Below, in pieces: positions 18,255-27,069 of a DNA stretch of 64,000 nucleotides. The notes under the pieces were generated by a model, which worked only from the letters and a program-made list of their open reading frames with translations, did no database searches and had not been told where the DNA came from. Each line of letters starts with the position of its first letter. Positions within the stretch are counted from its first letter, which is position 1. Origin of the DNA: Metabacillus rhizolycopersici (GTDB lineage: Bacteria; Bacillota; Bacilli; Bacillales; Bacillaceae); the NCBI RefSeq assembly GCF_020075705.1, contig NZ_JAIQUM010000018.1:9285-73284 (forward strand). The letters are read 5' to 3'. The translations under genes and the position numbers were made by a program.

Positions 18255-19439
18255 ATCGAAAATAACAACTTTATAGTCAAAGCATCCAACCAAATGAATC
18301 GCCTTCCTAATCAATTTTTCTCCACCTTAGTTGGAAAAGTGAATGGGTTTATCAATGCTGGGTATGATGTTATTAATCTAGGACAAGGCAATCCAGACCT
18401 TCCTACTCCGCCACATATTGTTCAATCATTACAAAAGGCTGTGGAAAATCCGATCAATCATAAATATCCGCCGTTTACAGGGAAAATTGAACTGAAGAAA
18501 GCTATATGTACTTGGTATCAAAACGAACATGGGGTTACATTGGATCCGGAGAAGGAAGTAGCTATATTGTTTGGAACAAAAACCGGACTCATCCAACTAT
18601 CACAAATTTTGCTGAATCCAGGTGACATGGCTCTCGTCCCTGACCCAGGCTATCCTGATTATTGGTCAGGAATCGCCATTGCCGGTGCTGAGATGGTCCC
18701 TATGCCGCTAAATTCTACTAAAGGATTTTTCCCTGATTTTTCAACGCTTACACCGTACCAACGCAAACATACAAAATTAATGTTTCTTAATTACCCATCA
18801 AACCCGACAGGCGCTTGTGCGACTAGTTCCTTCTTTGATGAAGCCATTTGCTTTGCAGAGAAAAACAATATTGTTATTGCCCATGATTTTGCCTATGGAG
18901 CAATCGGCTTTGACGGGCACAAACCGATCAGTTATTTATCCCGACCAGGTGCTAAGGATGTTGGCATCGAATTTTACACGTTATCAAAAACCTATAATAT
19001 GGCTGGATGGCGGGTCGGATTTGCACTTGGTAATCAAGAGCTGATTCGCTTAATTAATGAACTTCAAGACCACTATTTTGTGAGCTTATTCGGTGGGATT
19101 CAAGACGCGGCTATAACAGCTTTGACCTCCTCTCAAGGAAGTGTCCGAGAACTTGTTGACACCTACGAATTACGGCGCAATGCCCTTTTTGAAGAACTAA
19201 ATAAAATTGGCTGGAATGCACCGCTTCCTAAAGGATCCTTCTTTGCATGGCTGCCTATTCCAAAGGGTTACACATCAAGCCATTTTGCTGACACCTTATT
19301 AGAAAAAGGGAAAGTTGTTGTGGCTCCAGGAATCGGTTTTGGCAAATACGGAGAGGGTTATGTTCGAGTAGGATTTCTTACTGAAGAGGAACGCATTCGG
19401 GAAGCAGTGCAGCGAATTTCTAAATTATCTATCTTTTAA
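18255..19439 (+). CDS. mtnE: MtnE-type aminotransferase, apparently starting at ATC
   Basis: A PLP-dependent class I aminotransferase converting ketomethylthiobutyrate to methionine. It carries LGQGNPDLPTPPHIV, NYPSNPTGACA, AHDFAYGAIGFDG and the PLP lysine in YTLSKTYNMAGWRVG. The first ATG (18294) has no RBS and would drop residues SNQMNR that align with SHVLKE before LPKQFF in B. subtilis MtnE. Upstream the frame stays open to ATC 18255, placed six bases after AGAGGTGA; ATT 18252 is an alternative. It diverges from mtnKA. Confidence 0.88.
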   Translation: MENNNFIVKASNQMNRLPNQFFSTLVGKVNGFINAGYDVINLGQGNPDLPTPPHIVQSLQKAVENPINHKYPPFTGKIELKKAICTWYQNEHGVTLDPEKEVAILFGTKTGLIQLSQILLNPGDMALVPDPGYPDYWSGIAIAGAEMVPMPLNSTKGFFPDFSTLTPYQRKHTKLMFLNYPSNPTGACATSSFFDEAICFAEKNNIVIAHDFAYGAIGFDGHKPISYLSRPGAKDVGIEFYTLSKTYNMAGWRVGFALGNQELIRLINELQDHYFVSLFGGIQDAAITALTSSQGSVRELVDTYELRRNALFEELNKIGWNAPLPKGSFFAWLPIPKGYTSSHFADTLLEKGKVVVAPGIGFGKYGEGYVRVGFLTEEERIREAVQRISKLSIF

Positions 19440-19545
19440 AGTATCGTGTTGAATGAACAAAAAACTTGGTTAATCAACAAAACTTACTAACATCACTATC
19501 TTTTAGATCTCTCTACAACCTTTATATTCAGGAGGTGAAATGTTT

Positions 19546-20766
19546 GTGACAACTGACCAAAACTATGTTACTGCTACTTATTTAGTTCATGGTCATTTTG
19601 ATTTTTACAAAAAAGCGCAAGAAATCGCTATAGGACTTACTGTGGGAAGTTGGACAGATCTCCCTAATGCTAAAAAAGAACAAATGATACCGCATTTAGG
19701 GAAAGTAATCGAAGTAAAAGTGCTAAATCATAATTCAGATGAAATACCTCAAGCTCTATTAATGATCGGTTACCCGCTTGTTAATATGAATCCGGATATT
19801 CCCTCGATCCTCACAACAGTCTTTGGTAAATTATCAATGGACGGTCAGATTAAATTAATAGATTTGCATATACCAGATTCCCTTCTTTCGCAATTTCCAG
19901 GACCGCGTTTTGGAATCGATGGAATAAGAAGGCTGTTAGGAGTTCACGACCGACCATTACTAATGAGCATCTTCAAACAATGTATCGGGCTTCCTATAAA
20001 TGAACTAGAAAAAGAATATCAAAATCAAATTGATGGACAGGTGGATCTTATAAAAGATGACGAGATTTTCTTTCGTGATGATTATGCACCCGTTTTAAAA
20101 CGAATAGCTACTTTTGAAAAACAAAATCAACACCATAAAGAAACAACCGGAAAAAAAGTACTTTATGCAGTTAACCTAACCGGACCAGTTACTCAACTTC
20201 TTGAGAAAGCAAAACATTTAAGTGATGCGGGAGCATCTTGCTTATTACTAAATGTAGCTCCATATGGATTTGATATTCTCCACCGAATAGCCGCAGATCC
20301 AGATGTGAATATTCCGATTATGGCACATCCAGCCTTTACCGGTTCGTTTTACCCTTCACCTTATTATGGTTTATCTGCTCCGTTGCTTTTAGGTAAATTA
20401 ATGCGTTTATCAGGTGCTGACATTGTTCTCTTCCCCTCTCCTTACGGTTCTGTAGCGATGCCAAAAGATGAAGCTTTGAATTTAGCCAAACAACTAAAAT
20501 ACCCTAACAAAATACATCGGCCAGCATTTCCAACACCTTCGGCAGGAATACATCCAGGTCTTGTTCCAACACTATATCGCGATTTTGGAGATCATTTCAT
20601 TGTTAATGCGGGGGGAGGAATTCATGGACATCCTCAAGGCACTTCAGCTGGAGGAAAGGCATTTACTGATGCGATTCAAGCAGTCGTATCAGGTCGAACA
20701 CTTGCGGAAGCAGCAGAAGACTCTGCTGAACTTCGTTCGGCAATTAATAAATGGGGTGCGTTATAA
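19546..20766 (+). CDS. mtnW: 2,3-diketo-5-methylthiopentyl-1-phosphate enolase (RuBisCO-like)
   Basis: About 406 residues of the RuBisCO-like protein family, which enolises the diketo intermediate of MTA salvage. Visible motifs are GLTVGSWTDLP, LLMSIFKQCIGLP, VDLIKDDEIFF (metal/carbamate lysine region) and GGGIHGHPQGTSAGGKAF. GTG 19546 lies seven bases after GGAGGTGA; an ATG two codons earlier is almost on top of the RBS. It is the first gene of mtnW-X-B-D, and its stop overlaps or abuts the mtnX start. Confidence 0.93.
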   Translation: MTTDQNYVTATYLVHGHFDFYKKAQEIAIGLTVGSWTDLPNAKKEQMIPHLGKVIEVKVLNHNSDEIPQALLMIGYPLVNMNPDIPSILTTVFGKLSMDGQIKLIDLHIPDSLLSQFPGPRFGIDGIRRLLGVHDRPLLMSIFKQCIGLPINELEKEYQNQIDGQVDLIKDDEIFFRDDYAPVLKRIATFEKQNQHHKETTGKKVLYAVNLTGPVTQLLEKAKHLSDAGASCLLLNVAPYGFDILHRIAADPDVNIPIMAHPAFTGSFYPSPYYGLSAPLLLGKLMRLSGADIVLFPSPYGSVAMPKDEALNLAKQLKYPNKIHRPAFPTPSAGIHPGLVPTLYRDFGDHFIVNAGGGIHGHPQGTSAGGKAFTDAIQAVVSGRTLAEAAEDSAELRSAINKWGAL

Positions 20767-20768
20767 CC

Positions 20769-21446
20769 TTGGGCTCAATCAAAAAAATGACCATTTTTTG
20801 TGATTTTGATGGAACAATCACAAAAAGTGACAACATCATCAATATTATGAAGTATTTTAATCCTCCTGGTTGGGAAACGATTAAGAATGATATTTTGACT
20901 GGACGAATGAGTGTTCGAGAAGGAGTAGGACGTATGTTTTGGCTATTACCAACATCACACCGAGAAGAAATCACTCATTACGCTATAAAACAAACCAAAA
21001 TCCGAACAGGTTTTGATCAATTTATTCAATACTGCCAGGATAGCAATATTCGCCTTCTCATTACTAGCGGAGGAATAGACTTTTTCGTTTTCCCTATTTT
21101 ATCTAACTATCCTATTCCAAATCATGATATTTATTGCAATTCTTGCGATTTTAGTGGCAAACAAATCAAAATTCTATGGCCTTTTTCTTGTGATGCACTA
21201 TGCACCAAAGATTGTGGAATGTGTAAACCAAGTATTCTTCGTTCTCTTTCAGCAAATGATGATATAAAAATTGTCATTGGAGATAGTATCACAGATTTAG
21301 AAATTGCTAAATTAGCTAAACTTGTTATCGCAAGAGATTTCCTTTTACAGAAATGCAAAGAACAGCCTCTTCCTTATAAAGAATTTGATACATTTTTAGA
21401 TGTAGTTAATATATTAAAACAAATTAAGCGTGGTGAAGACCTATAA
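20769..21446 (+). CDS. mtnX: 2-hydroxy-3-keto-5-methylthiopentenyl-1-phosphate phosphatase
   Basis: About 225 residues of the HAD phosphatase superfamily: CDFDGTIT (nucleophile Asp), ITSGGIDFFVFP and GDSITDLEIAK. It dephosphorylates the MtnW product. The start is uncertain. TTG 20769 is taken here; an ATA at 20763, overlapping the mtnW TAA as ATAA, has better spacing from GGGGTG and mirrors the mtnX-mtnB junction; ATG 20787 has no RBS. A conserved Cys-rich stretch (CDALCTKDCGMCKPS) is as in B. subtilis MtnX. Confidence 0.92.
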   Translation: MGSIKKMTIFCDFDGTITKSDNIINIMKYFNPPGWETIKNDILTGRMSVREGVGRMFWLLPTSHREEITHYAIKQTKIRTGFDQFIQYCQDSNIRLLITSGGIDFFVFPILSNYPIPNHDIYCNSCDFSGKQIKILWPFSCDALCTKDCGMCKPSILRSLSANDDIKIVIGDSITDLEIAKLAKLVIARDFLLQKCKEQPLPYKEFDTFLDVVNILKQIKRGEDL

Positions 21447-22117
21447 CCAAAAATGAGTTTGAAAATATCAATCTTGAAGCAATCCAACAGGCCTTTAAAA
21501 CATTACAAACTGCTAAAGGAACTCTATCACAAAGAGGGTGGTTTCCAGCAACTAGTGGGAACATGTCCGTTCGTATCAAATGTTCTTCATTAGAAAATAA
21601 TCAGCCTATTATCGCAATAACCTCTAGTGGTAAAGACAAATCGGTTCATACTTCAGAAGACTTTCTTTTAGTAAATTTGAATGGAGATCTTTTTTATCCT
21701 ACTAACTTAAAACCTTCTGCTGAAACTTTAATTCACACCTCTATATATCAATTGATCCCTAATTGTGAAGCAGTTTTTCATGTCCATACAATTTATAATA
21801 ATCTCATTTCGGCTCTTTACGGTGATCAAGGGAAAGTAATTTTCATGAAACATGAAATGCTTAAAGCATTTAATATTTGGAAAGAAGATGCTTCAATAAC
21901 AATTCCAATTGTAGAAAATCATGCTAATATTCCTAAATTAGCAGAAGAAATCAGGAGAGTTATCCACCCCGAGGTACCAGGAGTATTAATCAAAAACCAT
22001 GGAATTTATGTATGGGGTGATAGTGACTTTGCTACTAAACGCCATTTAGAGGCATTTGAATTTCTATTTGAATATCAAATTAACATGTTTTTTTTAGAGA
22101 AATTTAATCAAACTTAA
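21443..22117 (+). CDS. mtnB: Methylthioribulose-1-phosphate dehydratase, apparently starting at ATA
   Basis: A class II aldolase-fold Zn enzyme with VHTIYNN preceded by FHVH (metal histidines), SGKDKSVHTSEDFL, LKPSAETLIH and IKNHGIYVWG. The first ATG in frame (21563) would cut off the nearly invariant GWFPATSGN, which is encoded just before it. The 40 upstream codons are open with no ATG, GTG or TTG. ATA 21443, overlapping the mtnX TAA and six bases after GGTGA, is the only sensible start, giving 224 residues. Confidence 0.92.
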   Translation: MTKNEFENINLEAIQQAFKTLQTAKGTLSQRGWFPATSGNMSVRIKCSSLENNQPIIAITSSGKDKSVHTSEDFLLVNLNGDLFYPTNLKPSAETLIHTSIYQLIPNCEAVFHVHTIYNNLISALYGDQGKVIFMKHEMLKAFNIWKEDASITIPIVENHANIPKLAEEIRRVIHPEVPGVLIKNHGIYVWGDSDFATKRHLEAFEFLFEYQINMFFLEKFNQT

Positions 22118-22141
22118 ATCATAAAAAAGGAGAAATGAACT

Positions 22142-22675
22142 ATGGCAACAATTAGAATGCGTAATACCAATAAAAGATTAACACAAGAACAAGAGGTTAA
22201 AAGTTTTTTAGATGAACAAGGAGTACTTTATGAACATTGGGATATGGAAAAGTTACCAAATGATCTGCATGATAATTTTACCCTTTCTGATGAGAAAAAA
22301 GAAGAAATTCTTTCCCTCTTTGATTCCGAAATTAGATCCCTTGCAAATCGACGTGGCTATGAAGAATGGGACATTGTTGCATTGTCCGATGCAACTCCTA
22401 ATTTAGATGAGCTCCTAAAGAAGTTTGAACAGGTACATGTTCATACCGAAGATGAAGTTCGTGCAATCACAGCAGGAAATGGGATCTTTACAATCAAAGG
22501 CGATTCCGGTTATTTCGATGTAGAATTGTCTGCTGGGGATGTAATTTCTGTTCCTGTTAACATACCCCATTTCTTTACGTTAATGGAAAACCGTCAAGTA
22601 GTGGCCGTTCGATTGTTTATTGATGCTTCAGGCTGGGTTGCTCATCTATATGATGATCCGGACTTCAAATCGTAA
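22142..22675 (+). CDS. mtnD: Acireductone dioxygenase
   Basis: The 177-residue cupin oxidises acireductone to ketomethylthiobutyrate and formate (Fe form). Metal ligands are visible in HVHTEDEVR and later in IPHFFTL. MATIRMRN, RRGYEEWDIVALSD and VISVPVNIPH match the family. Conventional ATG with AAGGAG. It is last in the mtnWXBD operon and is followed by a strong terminator. The active site reads HVH where many family members have HHH, but the two liganding histidines are kept. Confidence 0.94.
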   Translation: MATIRMRNTNKRLTQEQEVKSFLDEQGVLYEHWDMEKLPNDLHDNFTLSDEKKEEILSLFDSEIRSLANRRGYEEWDIVALSDATPNLDELLKKFEQVHVHTEDEVRAITAGNGIFTIKGDSGYFDVELSAGDVISVPVNIPHFFTLMENRQVVAVRLFIDASGWVAHLYDDPDFKS

Positions 22676-22721
22676 TAGAAATGAGTGATTAATTTTAAAC
22701 TAAGAAACCGATGTTGTGTAA

Positions 22722-23561
22722 TCAGCCTCTTTCATCTGAAAGAGGCTTTTCCATATTATCATTAACAAGTTTATCTTTTAACAATTTATGATCAAGAAGC
22801 CAAGATATACCGTCATGATCCACGATGACTTTTAAAAAATCATCCTTTCCGGATTTATCGTTTGATTTCCACCTAGTATAGGTGATTGACACTAACATCG
22901 ATACAAATGCATCACGAAAATAATCATCCTTGAAATATTCGTTATTCCAGCCCCTTATCCTTTCGGTGGAACTTGATCGTCCGTTTATTTTTTTCCATGC
23001 GTCTACTAAAAACGTTTTTTCTTTTTCAACATCCCTATTTCCTTCTATTTTAAACGGAAAATTACTATAGGGTCTTGTTTCTAAATATACTCTCTTCGTT
23101 GCTCCTGATATAGGTAAACGACTTATCCAATCACTAATCTTAAGATAACTTTCATAGTGCCACCTTTGATTAAAATGAGTGCTATCATTTTTTTCAAGCT
23201 GTACATCACGAATCGTATATTCCGGTTTTACTGGAGTACTTAAACTAGCACCTGTCGTAAATATGATATATTCCTTTAAATAAGAATTCCTCGCCTTTTG
23301 ATATCTGTTTTCAGAAAAAAATTTAATACTACGGTACAGAAATTCGAACGCATCTTCGCTTCCATTTGTTTTCATCTCCCAATACATTCTATCCTTATAC
23401 ATAATTACAACACAATCTCTTTCATTTTGGTAACTAAAACCGAGGCTTACTCCAACAAACAAAGAATTTTGCTGAATTTCACTAAAATCCAATGGTGGTA
23501 TTTCTTTGTTTTCTTGTCTCTTATCTCGCCAAGGGTTACTTTTCTCATTTACTAATTTCAT
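22722..23561 (-). CDS. Hypothetical protein, 279 residues
   Basis: The protein is soluble and charged, without a signal peptide or membrane helix, and rich in aromatic residues (WRDKRQ, YWEMKTNGSEDAFEFLYRS, RWHYESYLKISDWIS). I do not recognise the family; it has a flavour of defence or phage-associated hypotheticals, but nothing in it proves that. It starts at ATG 23561 after GAAGGTGATGT. Its C-terminus is encoded within the mtnD terminator hairpin, suggesting it was acquired or extended late. Repeat A remnants and an IS lie just upstream. Confidence 0.55.
   Translation of the reverse strand: MKLVNEKSNPWRDKRQENKEIPPLDFSEIQQNSLFVGVSLGFSYQNERDCVVIMYKDRMYWEMKTNGSEDAFEFLYRSIKFFSENRYQKARNSYLKEYIIFTTGASLSTPVKPEYTIRDVQLEKNDSTHFNQRWHYESYLKISDWISRLPISGATKRVYLETRPYSNFPFKIEGNRDVEKEKTFLVDAWKKINGRSSSTERIRGWNNEYFKDDYFRDAFVSMLVSITYTRWKSNDKSGKDDFLKVIVDHDGISWLLDHKLLKDKLVNDNMEKPLSDERG
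22725..22750 (+). terminator. Terminator of the mtnWXBD operon
   Basis: GCCTCTTTC/GAAAGAGGC stem with ATCT loop followed by TTTTCC. The hairpin doubles as the last coding bases of the convergent gene (its PLSDERG tail), so the two units share this DNA. Confidence 0.88.
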
Positions 23562-23581
23562 AGTACATCACCTTCTTTCGA

Positions 23582-23775
23582 ACAAAAGCGAAATTCCTCA
23601 ATCAGCATCGGGCAAATAAGACGTTCATGAATCGAAGATGCTCTTTCCCCTTAATTAGTGGCTTGACCCTAGATGCAGTCAAAAACACGATGTCCTGTCG
23701 CACTGACTTTACTTACCCGTCCTGTGCTTCAGATCTGGATGGCAAAGCGCTTATCCACAATACAAGAATTTAATA
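23582..23775. repeat. Decayed copy of repeat A
   Basis: AAAAGCGAAATTCCTCAATCAGC, TCGGGCAAATAAGACG, then TTAGTGGCTTGACCC keep the order of repeat A, but the paired ends are eroded. The segment ends with GCGCTTATCCACAATACAAGAA, the alternative tail seen in copy 2. No gene lies between 23562 and 23885. Confidence 0.55.
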
Positions 23776-23885
23776 ATTTCCTGGTAAACGATAAAAAATC
23801 ACCATCACTAAGATGACTCCAAAATTATATTATTTCGGCACAACCCATATTATGACTAAACTCATTTAAATTAATGATGTACTTC

Positions 23886-25090
23886 TTAAGTACTGAGGAT
23901 TTTGGACATTTTTTTCATAACGATCGGTGAGAAAAACAAATACATTTGTTCTCCACATTTTTCGCATGAGAACATCGGAGGAGTTGTTGGATCTCCATCA
24001 TCCATTAAATCACAATCTCTTACTACATTTAAAGGAATCTCTTCTTTTTCATGACACGTTTGATTTTAACGATATTTCTACCCACTGTTTGTTGAAAGAT
24101 TGATACGAGTTCTTTTGCTTTTTTCTTTATACGACGTGAATACACTTCATAATATCGGATTGTCTTAAAATTCTCATCAGGAATATACCGAATTAGACGA
24201 CCGATAAACTCCTCTACCGAAATTGTTTCTCTCTTCTCTTTGCCATCTGTTTTATCAATATATTTAAAGGTGACGAACTGTCCATCATATTCCTCAATCC
24301 GCCCTAAAGATATCACGGGTCGACGAATATAACGGCCAATATACTTTAGCTGCTCCTTTACATTCCCTCTTTGTTTTGGCGCATACACATAGAAGCCTTT
24401 CGCATTTGCAGAAAAGGCTTTTTGTAAAAGGGGCTAGATTCGCTTTTTCTCTTTTTCACTCACATTCCTTCTAATCAACTTAAGTACCACTGTCTGCCAT
24501 TGTTTTCTCAACAAATCAAACGGAATGTAGTTATATGTTTTCCACTCATCATTCTCTTTCATACCTCCCATAGTCAAGAGCATATGGACATGGGGATTAA
24601 AATTAAGGCGCGAGCCAAACGTATGTAAGCCAGCAATAACTTCAGAAGTCACCTTCATTTTCTTTTCAAAAAAATTCTGAACGATTCGTACTGCCTGATC
24701 CATAAATTCTTTTAATAAATATCGGTGCTTTAAGAAAATATCTCGTAACCCTTTATCAATCGTAAATATCATATGGCGATGATTGACTTGAAAGACTTCT
24801 TCTTGTAGAACCCTTCCCCGTTCCTCCATCTCTCCACAACTACATGTTGTACAAAACCTTCCTTTACATCGGTATGGAACTCGCTTAACATCATGACAAC
24901 CTTCGCATACAAATAATTTAAATCCATTCTTTGGATTACCACAATCTCGAAACTTTTCCACCTCTTTTATCACGTTAGAGCGAAGTAACCGATCATATTT
25001 ACTTTTGAACTTCTCCCAGTGTTTGTTATGATCAAAAAAGAGCGTTCTTAAAATATTTGTATCCATACCCTTATTTTCTCGAAAATCCAA
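23886..25090 (-). pseudogene. IS91-like (HUH) transposase, inactivated by an amber stop and a frameshift
   Basis: Reading leftward from 25090: an N-terminal zinc-ribbon (VCEGCHDVK, C-K-GRFCTTCSCGE), RHMIFTIDKGLR, then the HUH motif NPHVHMLLTMGG. The frame hits TAG at 24434-24436 but continues in the same frame with FYVYAPKQRGN, YIGRYIRRPVIS (catalytic-Tyr region) and YYEVYSRR. After 24029 a -1 shift is needed to reach a CEKCGEQMY finger and the original stop at 23886. Together this is about 400 codons, full IS91 length, but it cannot encode one protein. Confidence 0.8.
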
Positions 25091-25338
25091 AAAAGGGACA
25101 ACTTATAAATTCTGGTGATATTATAAAAAAGAGTGAATGAAAAGAATAATTTCCCTCTTTTCATTCACCCTTGCAAAATCGACCATTTTGGAAATATGAT
25201 ATCGCGAAGAATTGCAACGGTATTCGGTTTCGTTTAAACGCATAAACCAAATTAGTTTTTAGAATAGCTTTATACACCTTATCTATTATCTTCTGGAACT
25301 AACAGACTAGTTATATCTTAATAAAAAAACAAATCTTT
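25091..25338. other. Intergenic region with repeat A tail remnant
   Basis: GGGACAACTTATAAATTCTG plus GATATTATAAAAAA at about 25097-25132 matches the AT-rich tail of repeat A copies 1 and 3. The rest is AT-rich with no gene or clear terminator. Confidence 0.45.
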
Positions 25339-26661
25339 TTAATATAAATCTTTTATTTCCTTTTGATATAAATCATGCAATTTTAGTTGGGTCTCCGTAT
25401 TAACAAACGCATTCTCTTGTTCTTCCTTAATTGATGAAGGAATCTCAAACATAGTTTCCATGTTAGTAGGAAGGGCTTGATGAGGGACAGAGATATTTGG
25501 TATTTTTCTGGATATTTTTTCGTGTGTTGCTAAGTGAAATCCCCATAAACCGAAGGAAGGAACAATTACATTGTATCCCTTAGTATAGAGGCCTGTTCTC
25601 TTTATTGTTTTACCAATGCTCCAAAATACTTGTGGTGCATCCTCAGGTGAATTAGATTGGCAAACTAATGCACCATCTTCCGATAAAAGATTGGCTACTT
25701 TACTGAATAATTCCTTTGTATATAATGAACTTAAGATTGAATTAACAGGATCTGGAAAGTCAATGATAATTACATTATATTGTTGTAGCTCTCCTGCTAG
25801 ATATTTCTTGGCGTCTTTGATGTGAACATGAACCCTGCTATCTAAAAATGAGCGATTGTTTTGAGCTAATAGTGATGGATTGGTTTTGGCAAGTTCAATG
25901 ATCATTGGATCAATGTCAACAAGATCAACATGTTTCACATCTGGATATTTAAGAACTTCACGTAATGCAAGACCGTCCCCTCCACCTAAAATGAGAACAC
26001 GTTCATTGGAAGCTGCCACCTCCATCACCGGGTAAACTAACGCTTCATGATAATGTCTTTCATCCAAAGAACAAAATTGTAACTCCTGGTCTATATACAA
26101 ACGTAGATCATTGGCCTCAACTAATAATATGTCTTGAAATTCACTTGCCCCATGATATAGAATGTTATGTTTTCCAGCTGTCATTTCTTTTAACTGCTTC
26201 ATATCCCATTCATTTCCGCGATCATCGCGTAATTGAAACAATGATCGAGATTCTATGTTTTTTTCTATCGAGGCGTTTGAAGTAAGATTTATTTTTTTCA
26301 TTACAGGTTTGTTGTTGGATTCTTCTCCGCGAGAGAGCTCATACACGTTTGTACGCTTAGCTTCTATTTTTTCAAGAATCGCTTTTAACGCCGGCCATAT
26401 ATCCTGGTTTCCACATGTATATAAATCTAATGCCGCATATCCATGTTCCGGCCATGTATGAATTGAAACATGGGAAGTTGATATACCAATGACCCCCGTA
26501 ACCCCCTGAGGTGAAAAAGAATGGAAATGAGTTGATAAAATCTCCATTCCTAATTGATTGATTGCTTTCGTTAACAATTCTTTTAACTGTTCCGCATTAT
26601 TAAGAATATCTTCGCTGCACTCGTACGCATCGATAATAAAATGCTGTCCTCTCATATCCAT
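25339..26661 (-). CDS. Fused S-adenosylmethionine decarboxylase / spermidine synthase
   Basis: About 440 residues. Residues 1-120 are a prokaryotic SpeD-type pyruvoyl AdoMet decarboxylase (THFHSFSPQGVTGV, SHVSIHTWPEHGYAALD, LYTCG). Residues 125-440 are a SpeE-type aminopropyltransferase (LILGGGDGLALREVLKYP, LVDIDPMIIELA, IIDFPDP, CQSNSPEDAP). One chain could decarboxylate SAM and use the product to aminopropylate putrescine, releasing methylthioadenosine for the nearby mtn genes. The residue before the presumed pyruvoyl serine is Thr (STSH), where many SpeD proteins have Glu. ATG 26661 is preferred over GTG 26673 for RBS spacing. Confidence 0.88.
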   Translation of the reverse strand: MDMRGQHFIIDAYECSEDILNNAEQLKELLTKAINQLGMEILSTHFHSFSPQGVTGVIGISTSHVSIHTWPEHGYAALDLYTCGNQDIWPALKAILEKIEAKRTNVYELSRGEESNNKPVMKKINLTSNASIEKNIESRSLFQLRDDRGNEWDMKQLKEMTAGKHNILYHGASEFQDILLVEANDLRLYIDQELQFCSLDERHYHEALVYPVMEVAASNERVLILGGGDGLALREVLKYPDVKHVDLVDIDPMIIELAKTNPSLLAQNNRSFLDSRVHVHIKDAKKYLAGELQQYNVIIIDFPDPVNSILSSLYTKELFSKVANLLSEDGALVCQSNSPEDAPQVFWSIGKTIKRTGLYTKGYNVIVPSFGLWGFHLATHEKISRKIPNISVPHQALPTNMETMFEIPSSIKEEQENAFVNTETQLKLHDLYQKEIKDLY

Positions 26662-27069
26662 AGATAGAAACACTCCTAATTAGTATACTAGAGATATATT
26701 GTCATAGTACGATTACCTTCCCGAAATCTTTTTAATAATCGCATATTTTCTAATTACCCCCATTTTCTTCTTATACTATATGTTCAGGCTATTAATTAAG
26801 TTTGTACTCATTTCTTAATTTATCAAAATGGTGAAGAAGCATATTTTCATATTTATAAAACAAGTAACTATACCATTTCAATCTCTATCATATTTCTTGT
26901 ATAAAGGTAAGCGGAAAGAACCCGCTTACTGTTTTATAGCTTCCAAATTAGCCTATAAAAAGACTAGTTTCCTTCAATCACACAGTGTAGAGCTAGCTCG
27001 TCCAATCCAAACGCCCTCTCGGCTGCTATTATTGTAGAGCATGACAACTCTTTTTTTAAAAATAAGAAA
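26662..27069. other. Intergenic region, possible relic of an ABC-F-type gene
   Basis: No intact gene. Just before 27070 one frame reads SAAIIVEHDNSFFKN, which resembles the switch-histidine region of ABC-F ATPases, and another frame around 26945-27030 resembles the preceding part. The similarity is short and the frames differ, so this is a weak suggestion of a decayed gene. Confidence 0.25.
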
